From Pseudomonas sp. HAR-UPW-AIA-41 (GTDB taxonomy: Bacteria; Pseudomonadota; Gammaproteobacteria; Pseudomonadales; Pseudomonadaceae), in NCBI RefSeq assembly GCF_002304225.1, contig NZ_NSLB01000002.1, positions 434,001 to 498,000 on the forward strand: a stretch of 64,000 nucleotides of DNA, read 5' to 3'. This document shows, piece by piece, positions 19,709 through 29,576 of this stretch. Made by a program: the position numbers and the translations under genes. The notes under the pieces are model-generated. The model was not told the DNA's origin and did not search any database. It saw nothing but the letters and a program-made list of their open reading frames with translations. Positions within the stretch are counted from its first letter, which is position 1. Each line of letters starts with the position of its first letter.

Positions 19709-20658
19709 CACTCCCCCTGCTCATTGGCACTGACAAACACATCGGCGAACACCCGGGCTCGCGGCAAGCCGGCCAGATACAGACACTTGGCAAACGCCCC
19801 CACCCTGACCGGGTGCGCGCAGACTAAGGCGATGCTGCGACGCTCAACAAGGCGGAATTGCGCCAAAAAGGCGGGCAGCTCGGCCGCGACAACAAACTCC
19901 AACGCAAGCTGAGGATGAGCCTCGGCCAGCGCCAGCAAGTCGTTGCGCAGGTAATGCCCCTGTGTGTCATGAGCCACATGACACAGTCGTATCGGCGCCG
20001 TGTGCCCCTGACGCAGAGCCTCCCGCAACACGCCATAGAGCGGCGCCAGGCCAGTGCCTGAAGCCATCAGAAGCAGCGGACGCGACTGCCAGTCAGGGTC
20101 GTAATGCAGGCTGCCGCCCTGCACAGCACCCAGACGCAGGGTACTGCCCAGCTGCAGCTGCCGCGCAAAATCGGAGAACGCGCCCTGCGTCCGGCACTGC
20201 ACATGAAATTCCAGCCAGTGATCTTCGTTAGGCAGGCTGGCCAGCGAGTAGGGACGCAGCAGCTCGGGGCCGGCACACAGCTGCAGATGCTGACCAGCCT
20301 GATAGCGCAGCACACGCTCTGGCAACAGACGCAGACGCAGCACATCCGACGTCAGCCAGTCATGTCCGACCACAGTGGCCTGCATGCCCTCGCGCTCGGG
20401 ATCAAAGACCTCCAGCTGTACATCACCCTCTACCCGACACTGACAGGCCAGCCGCCAGCCCTCGGCATAACGCTCGGCAGGCAATGCCTGCGGCTGAGCG
20501 TCGTGCAACTGCCCCGCCACACAACGCACCTGGCAAACCTGACAGCTCCCCGCCCGACAACTGCTCGGCACGGCAATACCGTTCACCTTGAGGGCATCCA
20601 GCAGGTTGCTGCCCAATGCCACTTCGAATTGTTGTCCCGCCACGCTCAACTGCGGCAT
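19708..20658 (-). CDS. 2Fe-2S ferredoxin-FAD/NAD(P)H oxidoreductase
   Basis: The 316-residue protein combines a plant-type ferredoxin domain (CRAGSCQVC at about 34-42, with the fourth Cys in RLACQCRVEG near 72) with a ferredoxin-NADP reductase module. That module shows the FAD motif RPYSLASLP, the nucleotide-binding GTGLAPLYGVLRE and a C-terminal FADVFV segment. The order resembles reductase components such as CDP-6-deoxy-glucoseen reductase, VanB-like and phenol hydroxylase reductases. No oxygenase partner lies beside it, so the electron acceptor is unknown. It is translationally coupled to the enoyl-CoA hydratase gene. Confidence 0.9.
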   Translation of the reverse strand: MPQLSVAGQQFEVALGSNLLDALKVNGIAVPSSCRAGSCQVCQVRCVAGQLHDAQPQALPAERYAEGWRLACQCRVEGDVQLEVFDPEREGMQATVVGHDWLTSDVLRLRLLPERVLRYQAGQHLQLCAGPELLRPYSLASLPNEDHWLEFHVQCRTQGAFSDFARQLQLGSTLRLGAVQGGSLHYDPDWQSRPLLLMASGTGLAPLYGVLREALRQGHTAPIRLCHVAHDTQGHYLRNDLLALAEAHPQLALEFVVAAELPAFLAQFRLVERRSIALVCAHPVRVGAFAKCLYLAGLPRARVFADVFVSANEQGE

Positions 20659-20783
20659 TGCCTGACCTCACCTGCTCCGGTTTGCCGGGCACTATAAAGA
20701 ATCAACGGCACGCACACCGCTTCTGCGTCCAAGGTATGCCCTGCCAGGTCGGCGCGTTATACTGCCGCGCCCGTTTTTCCTGC

Positions 20784-20804
20784 GTGCCAGCCAACGACTG
20801 GCAC
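20784..20804 (+). promoter_or_regulatory. Leader stem-loop upstream of the fumarase gene
   Basis: GTGCCAG and CTGGCAC form a perfect 7-bp inverted repeat with a 7-nt loop, 38 bp before the fumarase ATG. A TATACT box at 20758-20763 could be the -10 of a promoter whose transcript would carry this stem near its 5' end, although no good -35 is visible. It could be a transcript-stabilising hairpin or an operator. Confidence 0.35.
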
Positions 20805-20841
20805 CCTTCAAAGTTCCTGCCCAGATAAAGGAGCGCGCCCC

Positions 20842-22365
20842 ATGACCGTGATCAAGCAGGATGACCTGATCCAGAGCGTTGCAGACGCCCTGCAGTTCAT
20901 CTCCTATTACCACCCCGTCGACTTCATCCAGGCCATGCACGAGGCCTACCTGAAGGAAGAGTCGCCGGCCGCGCGCGATTCCATGGCGCAGATCCTCATC
21001 AACTCGCGCATGTGCGCCACCGGCCACCGCCCGATCTGTCAGGACACCGGCATCGTCACCGTGTTCATCAAGGTCGGCATGGACGTGCGCTGGGACGGCG
21101 CCACCATGAGCGTCGACGACATGATCAACGAAGGCGTGCGCCGCGCCTACAACCTGCCGGAGAACGTCCTGCGCGCCTCGATCCTGGCCGACCCGGCCGG
21201 TGCCCGCAAGAACACCAAGGACAACACCCCGGCAGTAATCCACTACTCCATCGTTCCCGGCGACAAGGTGGAAGTGGACGTCGCGGCCAAGGGCGGCGGC
21301 TCCGAGAACAAGTCGAAGATGGCCATGCTGAACCCGTCCGACTCGATCGTCGACTGGGTACTCAAGACCGTACCGGAGATGGGCGCCGGCTGGTGCCCGC
21401 CGGGCATGCTCGGCATCGGCATCGGCGGCACCGCCGAGAAGGCCGCGGTGATGGCCAAGGAAGTGCTGATGGAGCACATCGACATCCACGAGCTGAAGGC
21501 CCGCGGCCCGCAGAACCGCATCGAGGAGCTGCGTCTGGAGCTGTTCGACAAGGTCAACCAGCTGGGCATCGGTGCCCAGGGCCTTGGCGGCCTGACCACC
21601 GTGCTCGACGTGAAGATCATGGACTACCCGACCCACGCCGCTTCCCTGCCGGTGTGCATGATCCCCAACTGCGCTGCCACCCGTCACGCCCACTTCGTGC
21701 TCGACGGTTCCGGCCCGGCAGTCCTGGAAGCACCAGACCTGTCCGCCTACCCGGAAATCGTCTGGGAAGCAGGCCCGAGCGCGCGCCGGGTGAATCTGGA
21801 CACCATCACCCCGGAAGAAGTGCAGAGCTGGAAGCCTGGCGAGACCATCCTGCTCAACGGCAAGATGCTCACCGGCCGCGACGCCGCGCACAAGCGCATG
21901 GTCGACATGCTGAACAAAGGCGAAGAGCTGCCGGTCGATCTGAAAGGCCGCTTCATCTACTACGTCGGCCCGGTCGATCCGGTCGGTGACGAAGTGGTTG
22001 GCCCGGCCGGCCCGACCACCGCTACCCGCATGGACAAGTTCACCCGCCAGATCCTCGAAAGCACCGGTTTGCTGGGCATGATCGGCAAGTCCGAGCGCGG
22101 CCCGATCGCCATCGAAGCAATCCGCGACAACAAGGCCGTGTACCTGATGGCCGTCGGCGGCGCTGCCTACCTGGTAGCCCAGGCGATCAAGAAGTCCAAG
22201 GTTCTGGCCTTCGCCGAGCTGGGCATGGAAGCGATCTACGAGTTCGAGGTGAAGGACATGCCGGTTACCGTGGCAGTCGACACCAAGGGCGAGTCGGTGC
22301 ACATCACCGGCCCGGCGATCTGGCAGAAGAAGATCCACGACAGCCTGGCCGTCGAAGTTAAGTAA
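20842..22365 (+). CDS. fumA: Class I (iron-sulfur) fumarate hydratase
   Basis: Class I fumarase interconverts fumarate and malate in the TCA cycle with an oxygen-sensitive [4Fe-4S] cluster. The 507-residue single chain has the alpha part (RPICQDTGIVTVFIKVG, with the first cluster Cys; GGGSENKSKMAMLNPSDS; GWCPPGMLGIGIGG, second Cys; the third in MIPNCAATRHAHF) and the beta part (ILLNGKMLTGRDAAHKRM, IYYVGPVDPVGDEVVGPAG, GKSERGP). AAAGGAG precedes the ATG. It ends just before the rpoS stop in a convergent arrangement. In PAO1 as I recall it the class I fumarase lies elsewhere, so this placement is a difference. Confidence 0.96.
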   Translation: MTVIKQDDLIQSVADALQFISYYHPVDFIQAMHEAYLKEESPAARDSMAQILINSRMCATGHRPICQDTGIVTVFIKVGMDVRWDGATMSVDDMINEGVRRAYNLPENVLRASILADPAGARKNTKDNTPAVIHYSIVPGDKVEVDVAAKGGGSENKSKMAMLNPSDSIVDWVLKTVPEMGAGWCPPGMLGIGIGGTAEKAAVMAKEVLMEHIDIHELKARGPQNRIEELRLELFDKVNQLGIGAQGLGGLTTVLDVKIMDYPTHAASLPVCMIPNCAATRHAHFVLDGSGPAVLEAPDLSAYPEIVWEAGPSARRVNLDTITPEEVQSWKPGETILLNGKMLTGRDAAHKRMVDMLNKGEELPVDLKGRFIYYVGPVDPVGDEVVGPAGPTTATRMDKFTRQILESTGLLGMIGKSERGPIAIEAIRDNKAVYLMAVGGAAYLVAQAIKKSKVLAFAELGMEAIYEFEVKDMPVTVAVDTKGESVHITGPAIWQKKIHDSLAVEVK

Positions 22366-22384
22366 GCGCACGCCTTCAGTGCAG

Positions 22385-22412
22385 AAAAGCCCGGCTAAAT
22401 GCCGGGCTTTTT
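22385..22412 (+). terminator. Rho-independent terminator of the fumarase gene
   Basis: GCCCGGC, loop TAAAT and GCCGGGC are followed by TTTTT, 20-47 bp after the fumarase stop. The A run on the other side makes it usable from the minus strand too. Confidence 0.85.
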
Positions 22413-22421
22413 CTTGCTCGT

Positions 22422-22442
22422 CATTTCTGCCAAGCAGAAATG
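22422..22442. other. Short perfect hairpin between two terminators
   Basis: CATTTCTGC and GCAGAAATG pair perfectly around a 3-nt loop. It has no T run of its own. It lies between the fumarase and rpoS terminators, making three hairpins in 82 bp. Confidence 0.5.
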
Positions 22443-22444
22443 CA

Positions 22445-22466
22445 AAGCCCCGCCGCAGCGGGGCTT
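22445..22466 (-). terminator. Probable terminator of rpoS
   Basis: AAGCCCCGC, loop CGCA and GCGGGGCTT form a 9-bp stem, 18 bp after the rpoS stop. The U tract on the minus strand is weak (TTTGCATTTC). Confidence 0.65.
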
Positions 22467-22483
22467 CGTATCGGCGAACAGCG

Positions 22484-23485
22484 TTACTGGAACAGCGACT
22501 CGCCAGACAGGCCGTTCATCTCGAAAATCTCACGCAGGCGCTTGAGCGCTTCGACCTGAATCTGCCGTACGCGCTCGCGGGTCAGACCGATTTCCTGACC
22601 GACTTCCTCCAGCGTGCAGCTCTCATGGCCGCGCAGACCGAAGCGGCGTACAACCACCTCGCGCTGCTTCTCCGAGAGATCCGACAACCACTGATCGATG
22701 CTCTGGCTCAGGTCATCATCCTGCAGCAGCTCACAGGGGTCGGTCGGGCGGTCGTCGGTCAGGGTATCCAGGAGGGTCTTGTCCGAATCCGGGCCGAGGG
22801 AAACGTCCACAGACGATACACGCTCGTTGAGACCCAGCATGCGCTTGACCTCACCGACCGGTTTCTCCAGCAGGTGGGCAATTTCTTCAGGGGACGGCTC
22901 ATGGTCGAGCTTCTGCGTCAGTTCACGAGCGGCACGCAGATAAACGTTGAGCTCCTTGACCACATGAATCGGCAAACGGATGGTGCGCGTCTGGTTCATG
23001 ATGGCGCGTTCGATGGTCTGACGAATCCACCAGGTCGCGTACGTGGAGAAGCGGAAGCCGCGCTCGGGGTCGAATTTCTCGACGGCGCGAATCAGGCCCA
23101 GGTTGCCCTCTTCGATCAGATCCAGCAGGGTCAGGCCACGGTTGACATAGCGCCGGGCAATCTTCACCACGAGGCGCAGGTTGCTCTCGATCATGCGCTT
23201 GCGCCCGGCCGGATCGCCCTTTTGCGCCAGGCGGGCAAAATGGACTTCCTCTTCAGGCGTCAGCAGCGGGGAAAAACCGATTTCATTGAGGTACAGCTGA
23301 GTCGCGTCAAGCGCGCGGGTGTAGTCGATGTACTTGTGCTGTTTGAGAGCGGCACTGCTCTTGCCTTTGACCGCACCGACTTCGGCGATCTCATCGGCGT
23401 CATCCAGTTCAATGTCCTGCTCCAACAGCAGAACATCATCTTCGACATCAAAATCCGGCGCTTCTTTATTCTTATTCACAGCCAT
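22484..23485 (-). CDS. rpoS: RNA polymerase sigma factor RpoS (sigma-38)
   Basis: RpoS directs stationary-phase and general stress transcription. The 333-residue protein has an acidic N-terminus, then [20 protein letters not shown] (region 1.2), [19 protein letters not shown] and [19 protein letters not shown] (region 2), region 3 ([20 protein letters not shown]), and the region 4 helix-turn-helix ending [19 protein letters not shown]. It is near identical to P. aeruginosa RpoS from region 1.2 onward. The ATG at 23485 ([12 protein letters not shown]) is chosen; a longer frame to 23524 is leader. It is the last gene of the surE-pcm-nlpD-rpoS group; the main promoter probably lies inside or before nlpD, as in other gammaproteobacteria. 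Confidence 0.98.
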   Translation of the reverse strand: MAVNKNKEAPDFDVEDDVLLLEQDIELDDADEIAEVGAVKGKSSAALKQHKYIDYTRALDATQLYLNEIGFSPLLTPEEEVHFARLAQKGDPAGRKRMIESNLRLVVKIARRYVNRGLTLLDLIEEGNLGLIRAVEKFDPERGFRFSTYATWWIRQTIERAIMNQTRTIRLPIHVVKELNVYLRAARELTQKLDHEPSPEEIAHLLEKPVGEVKRMLGLNERVSSVDVSLGPDSDKTLLDTLTDDRPTDPCELLQDDDLSQSIDQWLSDLSEKQREVVVRRFGLRGHESCTLEEVGQEIGLTRERVRQIQVEALKRLREIFEMNGLSGESLFQ

Positions 23486-23579
23486 GGTCTTGCCATCCCG
23501 TACTGAATCCGATTGCGAGCACACTTCAGGCTATCCACGCCCCAGTGAAGCTCGACCGACCTACGCGGACGACAAGACC
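23486..23579 (-). promoter_or_regulatory. rpoS leader with a possible long-range inhibitory pairing
   Basis: On the minus strand GGTCTTG, about 10 nt after the nlpD stop, is complementary over 7 nt to CAAGACC, which lies immediately before the rpoS ATG. Pairing would close an 80-nt leader domain and occupy the ribosome-binding region, much as the E. coli rpoS leader folds on itself. The Shine-Dalgarno match is weak (GGGATGG). This is a pattern only; no folding was computed. Confidence 0.3.
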
Positions 23580-23585
23580 CAGCGA

Positions 23586-24467
23586 TCAGCGCTTGGGCAG
23601 GTATTGCAACGGATCTACAGGCTTACCCTGACGGCGGATTTCGAAGTGCAGCTTCACGCGATCAGTACCTGTTGAGCCCATTTCAGCAATGGCTTGCCCA
23701 ACCTTGACCTGCTGGCCCTCCCGAACCAATAGCCTGCGGTTATGTCCGTAGGCACTCACGTAGGTATCGCTGTGCTTGATGATCACCAGCTCGCCGTAGC
23801 CCCTCAATCCACTGCCGGCATACACCACTGATCCGCTAGACGCAGCCAAAACAGGCTGGCCCAAGTTTCCGGCTATATCAATTCCTTTATTCAAACTGCC
23901 GTTTGAGGAATAACGGCCGATGAGAGCCCCGCTGGCAGGCCATACCCACCCGCTGGCTGACTTCTGCAGTGGCACATTCGCTGGCGGAACCGTCTGGATC
24001 GGGGCTTTTGCCGGTGTATTTGTGATCACAGGCGCAACTACCGGCGTCACCGGACGAACGGGCGGTGGGATTGCGACAGGCTTGGCATTCCCGACAGGCG
24101 GAAGTGTTTTTGCGACCACCGGCACTTGACCGCCTGCCTGATCGAAGCGGATGACCTGACCAGGCCGAATGACATAAGGTGCGCCGATCTGGTTGCGCGC
24201 AGCCAAGGCCTTCCAGTCCCAACCGAAACGGAAGGCAATGGAGTACAGGGTATCGCCACGCTGCACGATGTACTGACCACCAGTAGCCGGCTGCCGCACG
24301 GGGGCACTGTGCTGCCCATCAATGACCTGAGCCGAGCCGCTCTGCTGACTACTGCAGCCGGTCAGCACAAGAACGAGCGTCGCCACTGCCGCCAGGCCCA
24401 TGTGGCCCATCGGCCGCGTCTGATGCATCGCTACACTGAGTGCCAAGAGCGCTCCCCTTCCATTCAT
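23586..24467 (-). CDS. nlpD: NlpD-type lipoprotein with LysM and degenerate LytM domains
   Basis: NlpD is an outer-membrane lipoprotein that activates the septal amidase AmiC during daughter-cell separation. A lipobox (LVLVLTGCSS, Cys at about 38) is followed by a LysM domain (YIVQRGDTLYSIAFRFGWDW, about 66-85), a proline-rich linker and a C-terminal LytM/M23 domain. The zinc ligands are degenerate: NKGIDI replaces HxGID and VKLHFE replaces HLHFE, as in enzymatically inactive NlpD. The start is uncertain: ATG at 24467 gives 293 residues with a weak ribosome-binding site, while a TTG at 24446 is preceded by GGGGAG. It lies between pcm and rpoS as usual. Confidence 0.93.
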   Translation of the reverse strand: MNGRGALLALSVAMHQTRPMGHMGLAAVATLVLVLTGCSSQQSGSAQVIDGQHSAPVRQPATGGQYIVQRGDTLYSIAFRFGWDWKALAARNQIGAPYVIRPGQVIRFDQAGGQVPVVAKTLPPVGNAKPVAIPPPVRPVTPVVAPVITNTPAKAPIQTVPPANVPLQKSASGWVWPASGALIGRYSSNGSLNKGIDIAGNLGQPVLAASSGSVVYAGSGLRGYGELVIIKHSDTYVSAYGHNRRLLVREGQQVKVGQAIAEMGSTGTDRVKLHFEIRRQGKPVDPLQYLPKR

Positions 24468-24505
24468 TATTTTTCTGTTTGCCTGTCAGCCCGCGACCCA
24501 CGGAC

Positions 24506-25180
24506 TCAGAGCAATGGGCCTTGCAGCAACGGCACAAAACGCACGGCATCCAGCACATGCCGGCTGAAGCCGTCCTCTTCACGCACAATCAGCAGCAGCT
24601 CCTGCTCGTCGCCAGCGCCTACCGGAATCACCAGACGGCCACCAATAGCCAGCTGATCAAGCAGCGCCTGGGGAACATCGGCTGCTGCGGCAGTCACAAT
24701 GATGCCGTTATAGGGTGCCAGCGCCGACCAGCCTTCCCAGCCGTCTCCCCAGCGATACACCACATTGCGCAGATTGAGCTCGGCCAGTCGCTCCTTGGCG
24801 CGATCCTGCAGGGCCTGGATACGCTCGACAGTAAATACCCGCTCAACCAGCTGGGCCAGCACCGCAGTCTGGTAGCCGCAGCCCGTGCCGATTTCCAGCA
24901 CCTTGTCCAATGGGCCGGCTGCCAGCAGCAGCTCGGTCATGCGACCCACGATATAGGGCTGGGAAATGGTCTGGTTGTGGCCGATCGGCAACGCCGTGTC
25001 TTCATAGGCCCGGTGCGCCAGCGCCTCGTCGACAAACAGGTGGCGGGGCGTGCGGCGAATGACTTCCAGCACATGCGGGTTGGACAGCCCCTCTTCATAC
25101 AGGCGCTCGATCAGACGCTCGCGGGTACGCTGCGAGGTCATACCGATGCCGTGGCGCTGCAGGTGATCGTTGCCACGCAT
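24506..25180 (-). CDS. pcm: Protein-L-isoaspartate O-methyltransferase
   Basis: Pcm methylates isoaspartyl residues in aged proteins so that they can be converted back to aspartate. The SAM-binding motif [18 protein letters not shown] (about 93-110) and the family motifs [18 protein letters not shown] and RWGDGWEG are all present. The ATG at 25180 overlaps the surE stop as TGATG and has GGAGGGG upstream, giving 224 residues. A second ATG at 25141 ([14 protein letters not shown]) would match the 211-residue form I recall from P. aeruginosa. The surE-pcm-nlpD-rpoS linkage is conserved. Confidence 0.96.
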   Translation of the reverse strand: MRGNDHLQRHGIGMTSQRTRERLIERLYEEGLSNPHVLEVIRRTPRHLFVDEALAHRAYEDTALPIGHNQTISQPYIVGRMTELLLAAGPLDKVLEIGTGCGYQTAVLAQLVERVFTVERIQALQDRAKERLAELNLRNVVYRWGDGWEGWSALAPYNGIIVTAAAADVPQALLDQLAIGGRLVIPVGAGDEQELLLIVREEDGFSRHVLDAVRFVPLLQGPLL

Positions 25181-25929
25181 CAGAACAGCCCCTCCAGCCC
25201 ATTGGCCAGCCCGCTGAAGGCCTCGTGAAAGGTACGGTCCAGCTGCAGTGGCGTGATCGACACATAGCCCTGCATCACCGCATGAAAATCGGTACCTGGC
25301 CCGCCGTCCTCGGCATCCCCGGCCACCGAGATCCAGTAGCCTTCCTTGCCGCGCGGATTGACCACCTTGACCGGTGCCGCGGCACGGGAACGATGGCCGA
25401 GGCGGGTCAGCTGCACGCCACGGATTTTATCCAGCGGCAGGTTGGGCACATTGATGTTGAGTACGGTGCGCGGTGGCAGGTCTAGCTTGTCATGCCCTTC
25501 GACCAGCTTGCGGGCGAAATAGGCGGCCGTCGGCAGGTTGTCCGGCTGGCGCGAGATCAGCGAGAAGGCAAATGCCGGCAGATCAAGAAAGCGCCCTTCC
25601 AGCGCCGCCGCCACGGTGCCCGAATACAGCACGTCATCACCCAGGTTGGCGCCGAGGTTAATGCCGGACACCACCATATGCGGCAGCTCTGGCAATAACC
25701 CATTGAGCCCCAGGTGCACACAATCGGTCGGCGTGCCGTTGAGGCTGATAAAGCCGTTGCTCAGCGTGCTCGGATGCAGCGGACGATCCAAGGTCAGCGA
25801 ACTGCTGGCGCCGCTTTTGTCCTGCTCAGGCGCAATCACCACACACTCGGCGTAATCGGCCAGTGCACCGTGCAGCGCGGCGATACCCGGTGCATTCACC
25901 CCGTCATCGTTGGAAATCAGAATTCGCAT
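25180..25929 (-). CDS. surE: 5'/3'-nucleotidase SurE
   Basis: SurE is a metal-dependent stationary-phase survival phosphatase acting on nucleoside monophosphates. The 249-residue protein begins [16 protein letters not shown] with the catalytic Asp-Asp pair at 8-9. It continues with [27 protein letters not shown] and [20 protein letters not shown], the last holding the metal-binding Asn. It overlaps truD upstream by 13 bp and pcm downstream, so the set is probably one transcript. Confidence 0.97.
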   Translation of the reverse strand: MRILISNDDGVNAPGIAALHGALADYAECVVIAPEQDKSGASSSLTLDRPLHPSTLSNGFISLNGTPTDCVHLGLNGLLPELPHMVVSGINLGANLGDDVLYSGTVAAALEGRFLDLPAFAFSLISRQPDNLPTAAYFARKLVEGHDKLDLPPRTVLNINVPNLPLDKIRGVQLTRLGHRSRAAAPVKVVNPRGKEGYWISVAGDAEDGGPGTDFHAVMQGYVSITPLQLDRTFHEAFSGLANGLEGLF

Positions 25930-26975
25930 GGATTGTCCGTCTGCCCCGCCGGCACCAGATCGACAAGTTCACGCACCAGAGCGGTGGCGAAACATCCGGC
26001 CGGCAGAACGAATGCCAGTTGCAAAATATCAGGCTCGGGATAATGCCATGCCAGGCTGCCAATGGGGAGGCGCAGGATACGCCGTTCGTGCGCCATGCCC
26101 GCCCTGACCAACCAGTCAACCAACTCAGGCTCGGCAGCGGCAATGCGCTGCTCCAGAGCCTGCGCGGCACCCTCAGCGCTACTGGCGCCCTCGCCCCACA
26201 GCGGGCCGGTCGGATGCAGATCGAGAATATCCAGACGCGGATCGCTGCACTCAGCCTCACCGGCCGGAAAGAAACTGCGACTGTCGGTGAACGCCAGCAG
26301 ATCGCCTACCTGTGCACGATCCCAGCTGGAGTCGGCAACCCGCGCCGCCAGCGCCTGATTGAAGAGGTAGCTGCGCGCCGCCGACAGCAGACGCGAGCGC
26401 AGATTGCGTTGCTCGGGCAGCTCGCCACGCGCGGCATACTGACGGGCCTCGAGCACATTGCCGCCGTTATGGCCAAAGCGCTGCAGGCCATAGTAGTTGG
26501 GAATGCCCTTCGCCCTGATCTGTTCCAGGCGCTGCTCCAGCAAGGCCTTGTCCGCCTGCAGCTGAGTCAGGCGCAGGGTAAAGCCGTTGGCCGCGTGGGC
26601 ACCGCGCTGCAGCTTGCGTGAATGACGCACGGCCTTGAGGATACCCAACGTTGGTCCCTCGGCAGCGGACAGATCGGGATCGCTCTTGCCCGGCAGGTGC
26701 AGGCTGAACCATTGCCGGGTCAGGGCCTGGCGGTCCTTGAGTCCTGCATAGCTGATATTGCGTTGCGACACGCCGGCGGCGCGGGCCAGACGGCGGGCCG
26801 CCTCTTCGGTGTTCAGGCCACGCTTTTCCACCCACAGCCAGAGGTGTTCGCCCTGGCCGGACAGCGGGATATCCAGCACCTCGTCGACCTGAAAGTCTTC
26901 GGCCGTGGCTTTCAGTACCGCGCGCCCACAGGGCTCGCCATGGGCGCGCGGGCCCAGCAGCTCAAGCTCAGTCAT
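25917..26975 (-). CDS. truD: tRNA pseudouridine(13) synthase TruD
   Basis: TruD makes pseudouridine 13 in tRNA-Glu. The 352-residue protein shows the family block [20 protein letters not shown] with the catalytic Asp in GLKDR (about 80), an N-terminal [20 protein letters not shown], and [12 protein letters not shown] followed by N-G-G-N. Its ATG overlaps the ispF stop (ATGA) and its end overlaps surE. It belongs to the ispF-truD-surE-pcm group. Confidence 0.97.
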   Translation of the reverse strand: MTELELLGPRAHGEPCGRAVLKATAEDFQVDEVLDIPLSGQGEHLWLWVEKRGLNTEEAARRLARAAGVSQRNISYAGLKDRQALTRQWFSLHLPGKSDPDLSAAEGPTLGILKAVRHSRKLQRGAHAANGFTLRLTQLQADKALLEQRLEQIRAKGIPNYYGLQRFGHNGGNVLEARQYAARGELPEQRNLRSRLLSAARSYLFNQALAARVADSSWDRAQVGDLLAFTDSRSFFPAGEAECSDPRLDILDLHPTGPLWGEGASSAEGAAQALEQRIAAAEPELVDWLVRAGMAHERRILRLPIGSLAWHYPEPDILQLAFVLPAGCFATALVRELVDLVPAGQTDNPCEF

Positions 26976-27454
26976 GGGCGCACCAGCAGCGCGACCGCAT
27001 GCACCGCGATGCCTTCTTCACGCCCCGTGAAACCCAGTTTCTCGGTAGTGGTGGCCTTGACGTTGACCTGATCCAGTTCGATCAGCAGGTCCTCGGCGAT
27101 GCACGCGCGCATGGTTTCGATATGCGGTGCCATCTTCGGCGCCTGCGCCACGATGGTGGCATCGACATTGCCGACGACATAGCCCTTGGCCTGAATGAGT
27201 CCCAGTACATGACGCAGCAACACACGGCTGTCGGCGCCCTTGAAGGCGGGATCGGTATCGGGAAAATGCCTGCCGATGTCGCCGAGCGCTGCGGCGCCGA
27301 GCAGCGCATCACTGAGCGCATGCAGCAGCACATCGCCGTCGGAGTGGGCCAGCAGGCCGAACTTGTGGGGAATTTTCACGCCGCCGAGGGTAATGAACGC
27401 CCCCTCGCAGAAACGGTGAACATCGTAGCCGTGGCCAATACGCATCGAGGTCAT
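26972..27454 (-). CDS. ispF: 2-C-methyl-D-erythritol 2,4-cyclodiphosphate synthase
   Basis: IspF forms the cyclic diphosphate of the MEP isoprenoid route. The protein begins [18 protein letters not shown] with metal ligands Asp and His in GYDVH. It continues with [39 protein letters not shown], and [20 protein letters not shown]. The ATG at 27454 has AAGGG 8 nt upstream; the common start [10 protein letters not shown] would be the ATG at 27445. A perfect inverted repeat covers the ribosome-binding site (27456-27485). IspD and Dxr of the same pathway are also encoded in the window, in other transcripts. Confidence 0.97.
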   Translation of the reverse strand: MTSMRIGHGYDVHRFCEGAFITLGGVKIPHKFGLLAHSDGDVLLHALSDALLGAAALGDIGRHFPDTDPAFKGADSRVLLRHVLGLIQAKGYVVGNVDATIVAQAPKMAPHIETMRACIAEDLLIELDQVNVKATTTEKLGFTGREEGIAVHAVALLVRP

Positions 27455-27455
27455 G

Positions 27456-27485
27456 AATCAGGCCCTTGTCAGTAAGGGCCTGATT
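27456..27485. promoter_or_regulatory. Perfect 12-bp inverted repeat covering the ispF ribosome-binding site
   Basis: AATCAGGCCCTT and AAGGGCCTGATT are exact reverse complements around a 6-nt spacer. The repeat ends one base before the ispF ATG. On the minus strand the downstream arm holds AAGGG, the only Shine-Dalgarno match, and a TAGAAT hexamer abuts the upstream arm. It is not followed by T, so it is not a simple terminator of fghA. It could be an RNA hairpin limiting ispF translation or a protein-binding operator. Confidence 0.6.
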
Positions 27486-27503
27486 CTAACCGCTTTACCC
27501 GTC

Positions 27504-28349
27504 TCAGTCGTTCAACTGCTCGGCATGGTGACGCAGATGATCGTCGATGAAACTGGCAATGAAGTAATAGCTGTGGTCATAGCCCGGTTGCAGACGCAGC
27601 ATTAACGGATGACCGGCCGCCTGCGCCGCCTGCTGCAAGGCCTGGGGCTTGAGCTGGGTGTCGAGAAAGTCATCCCGATCGCCCTGATCGATCAGCAGCG
27701 GCAGGCGTTCTCTGGCCGAGGCCAGCAATGCACAGGCATCCCACTCACGCCAGCGAGTCCGATCCTCACCCAGGTAGCGGGAAAACGCCTTCTCCCCCCA
27801 CGGACAGTCCATCGGGTTGCTGATCGGAGCAAAGGCTGAAACCGATCGGTAGCGTCCGGGATTGCGCAGCGCACACACCAGCGCCCCATGGCCGCCCATG
27901 GAGTGCCCGCTGATGCCGCGACGGTCGGACACCGGGAAGTTGGCCTCGATCAGCGCCGGCAGCTCATGCACCACGTAGTCATGCATGCGGTAATGGCGCG
28001 ACCAGGGCTGCTCGCTGGCATTCAGGTAGAAACCGGCACCCAGGCCGAAGTCCCAGGCGCCGTCAGGATCGTCCGGGACCTCGCCCCCGCGCGGACTGGT
28101 ATCCGGCGCGACGATGACGATGCCCAGCTCGGCGGCCAGGCGCTGGGCACCGGCCTTCTGCATGAAGTTCTCGTCGGTACAGGTCAGCCCCGACAGCCAG
28201 TACAGCACCGGCAAGTGCCAGCCTTCCTCGGCCTGCGGCGGCAGGTACACGGCAAACATCATGTCGCAACCCAGCACGCTGGAGCGGTGCCGGTAGCGCT
28301 TGTGCCAGCCGCCAAAACTCTTTTGGCAGGACAAATTCTCCAGGGTCAT
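27504..28349 (-). CDS. fghA: S-formylglutathione hydrolase
   Basis: FghA hydrolyses S-formylglutathione to formate and glutathione, the second step of formaldehyde detoxification. The 281-residue alpha/beta hydrolase of the esterase D family shows [11 protein letters not shown] (oxyanion region), the nucleophile in [12 protein letters not shown] (Ser at about 147), and the Asp and His of the triad in DQGDRDDFL and [10 protein letters not shown]. It follows adhC by 9 bp, so the two genes form a two-step operon. Confidence 0.97.
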   Translation of the reverse strand: MTLENLSCQKSFGGWHKRYRHRSSVLGCDMMFAVYLPPQAEEGWHLPVLYWLSGLTCTDENFMQKAGAQRLAAELGIVIVAPDTSPRGGEVPDDPDGAWDFGLGAGFYLNASEQPWSRHYRMHDYVVHELPALIEANFPVSDRRGISGHSMGGHGALVCALRNPGRYRSVSAFAPISNPMDCPWGEKAFSRYLGEDRTRWREWDACALLASARERLPLLIDQGDRDDFLDTQLKPQALQQAAQAAGHPLMLRLQPGYDHSYYFIASFIDDHLRHHAEQLND

Positions 28350-28358
28350 GGCCGCACC

Positions 28359-29513
<1,155 letters not shown>

Positions 29514-29576
29514 TCAAGCAAAATTGATGAATAATCCAGACCCAAGCAAAACATTATTGCCACACAGGGATAATCA

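Noticed and set aside
20692..22371. 559-codon open frame on the minus strand antisense to the fumarase gene
   Set aside because: The fumarase on the plus strand is unmistakable; the antisense product is low-complexity, rich in Asp, His, Val and Gly, and matches nothing.
23586..24467. Missing zinc ligands in the LytM domain of NlpD as a damaged gene
   Set aside because: NlpD proteins normally have a degenerate, non-catalytic LytM domain and act as amidase activators.
29530..29558. AATAAT...ATTATT inverted repeat as the LysR operator between adhC and gfnR
   Set aside because: The 17-bp spacing and lack of a clear T-N11-A core make it a weak candidate; AT-rich hexamers of this kind arise easily in a promoter region.
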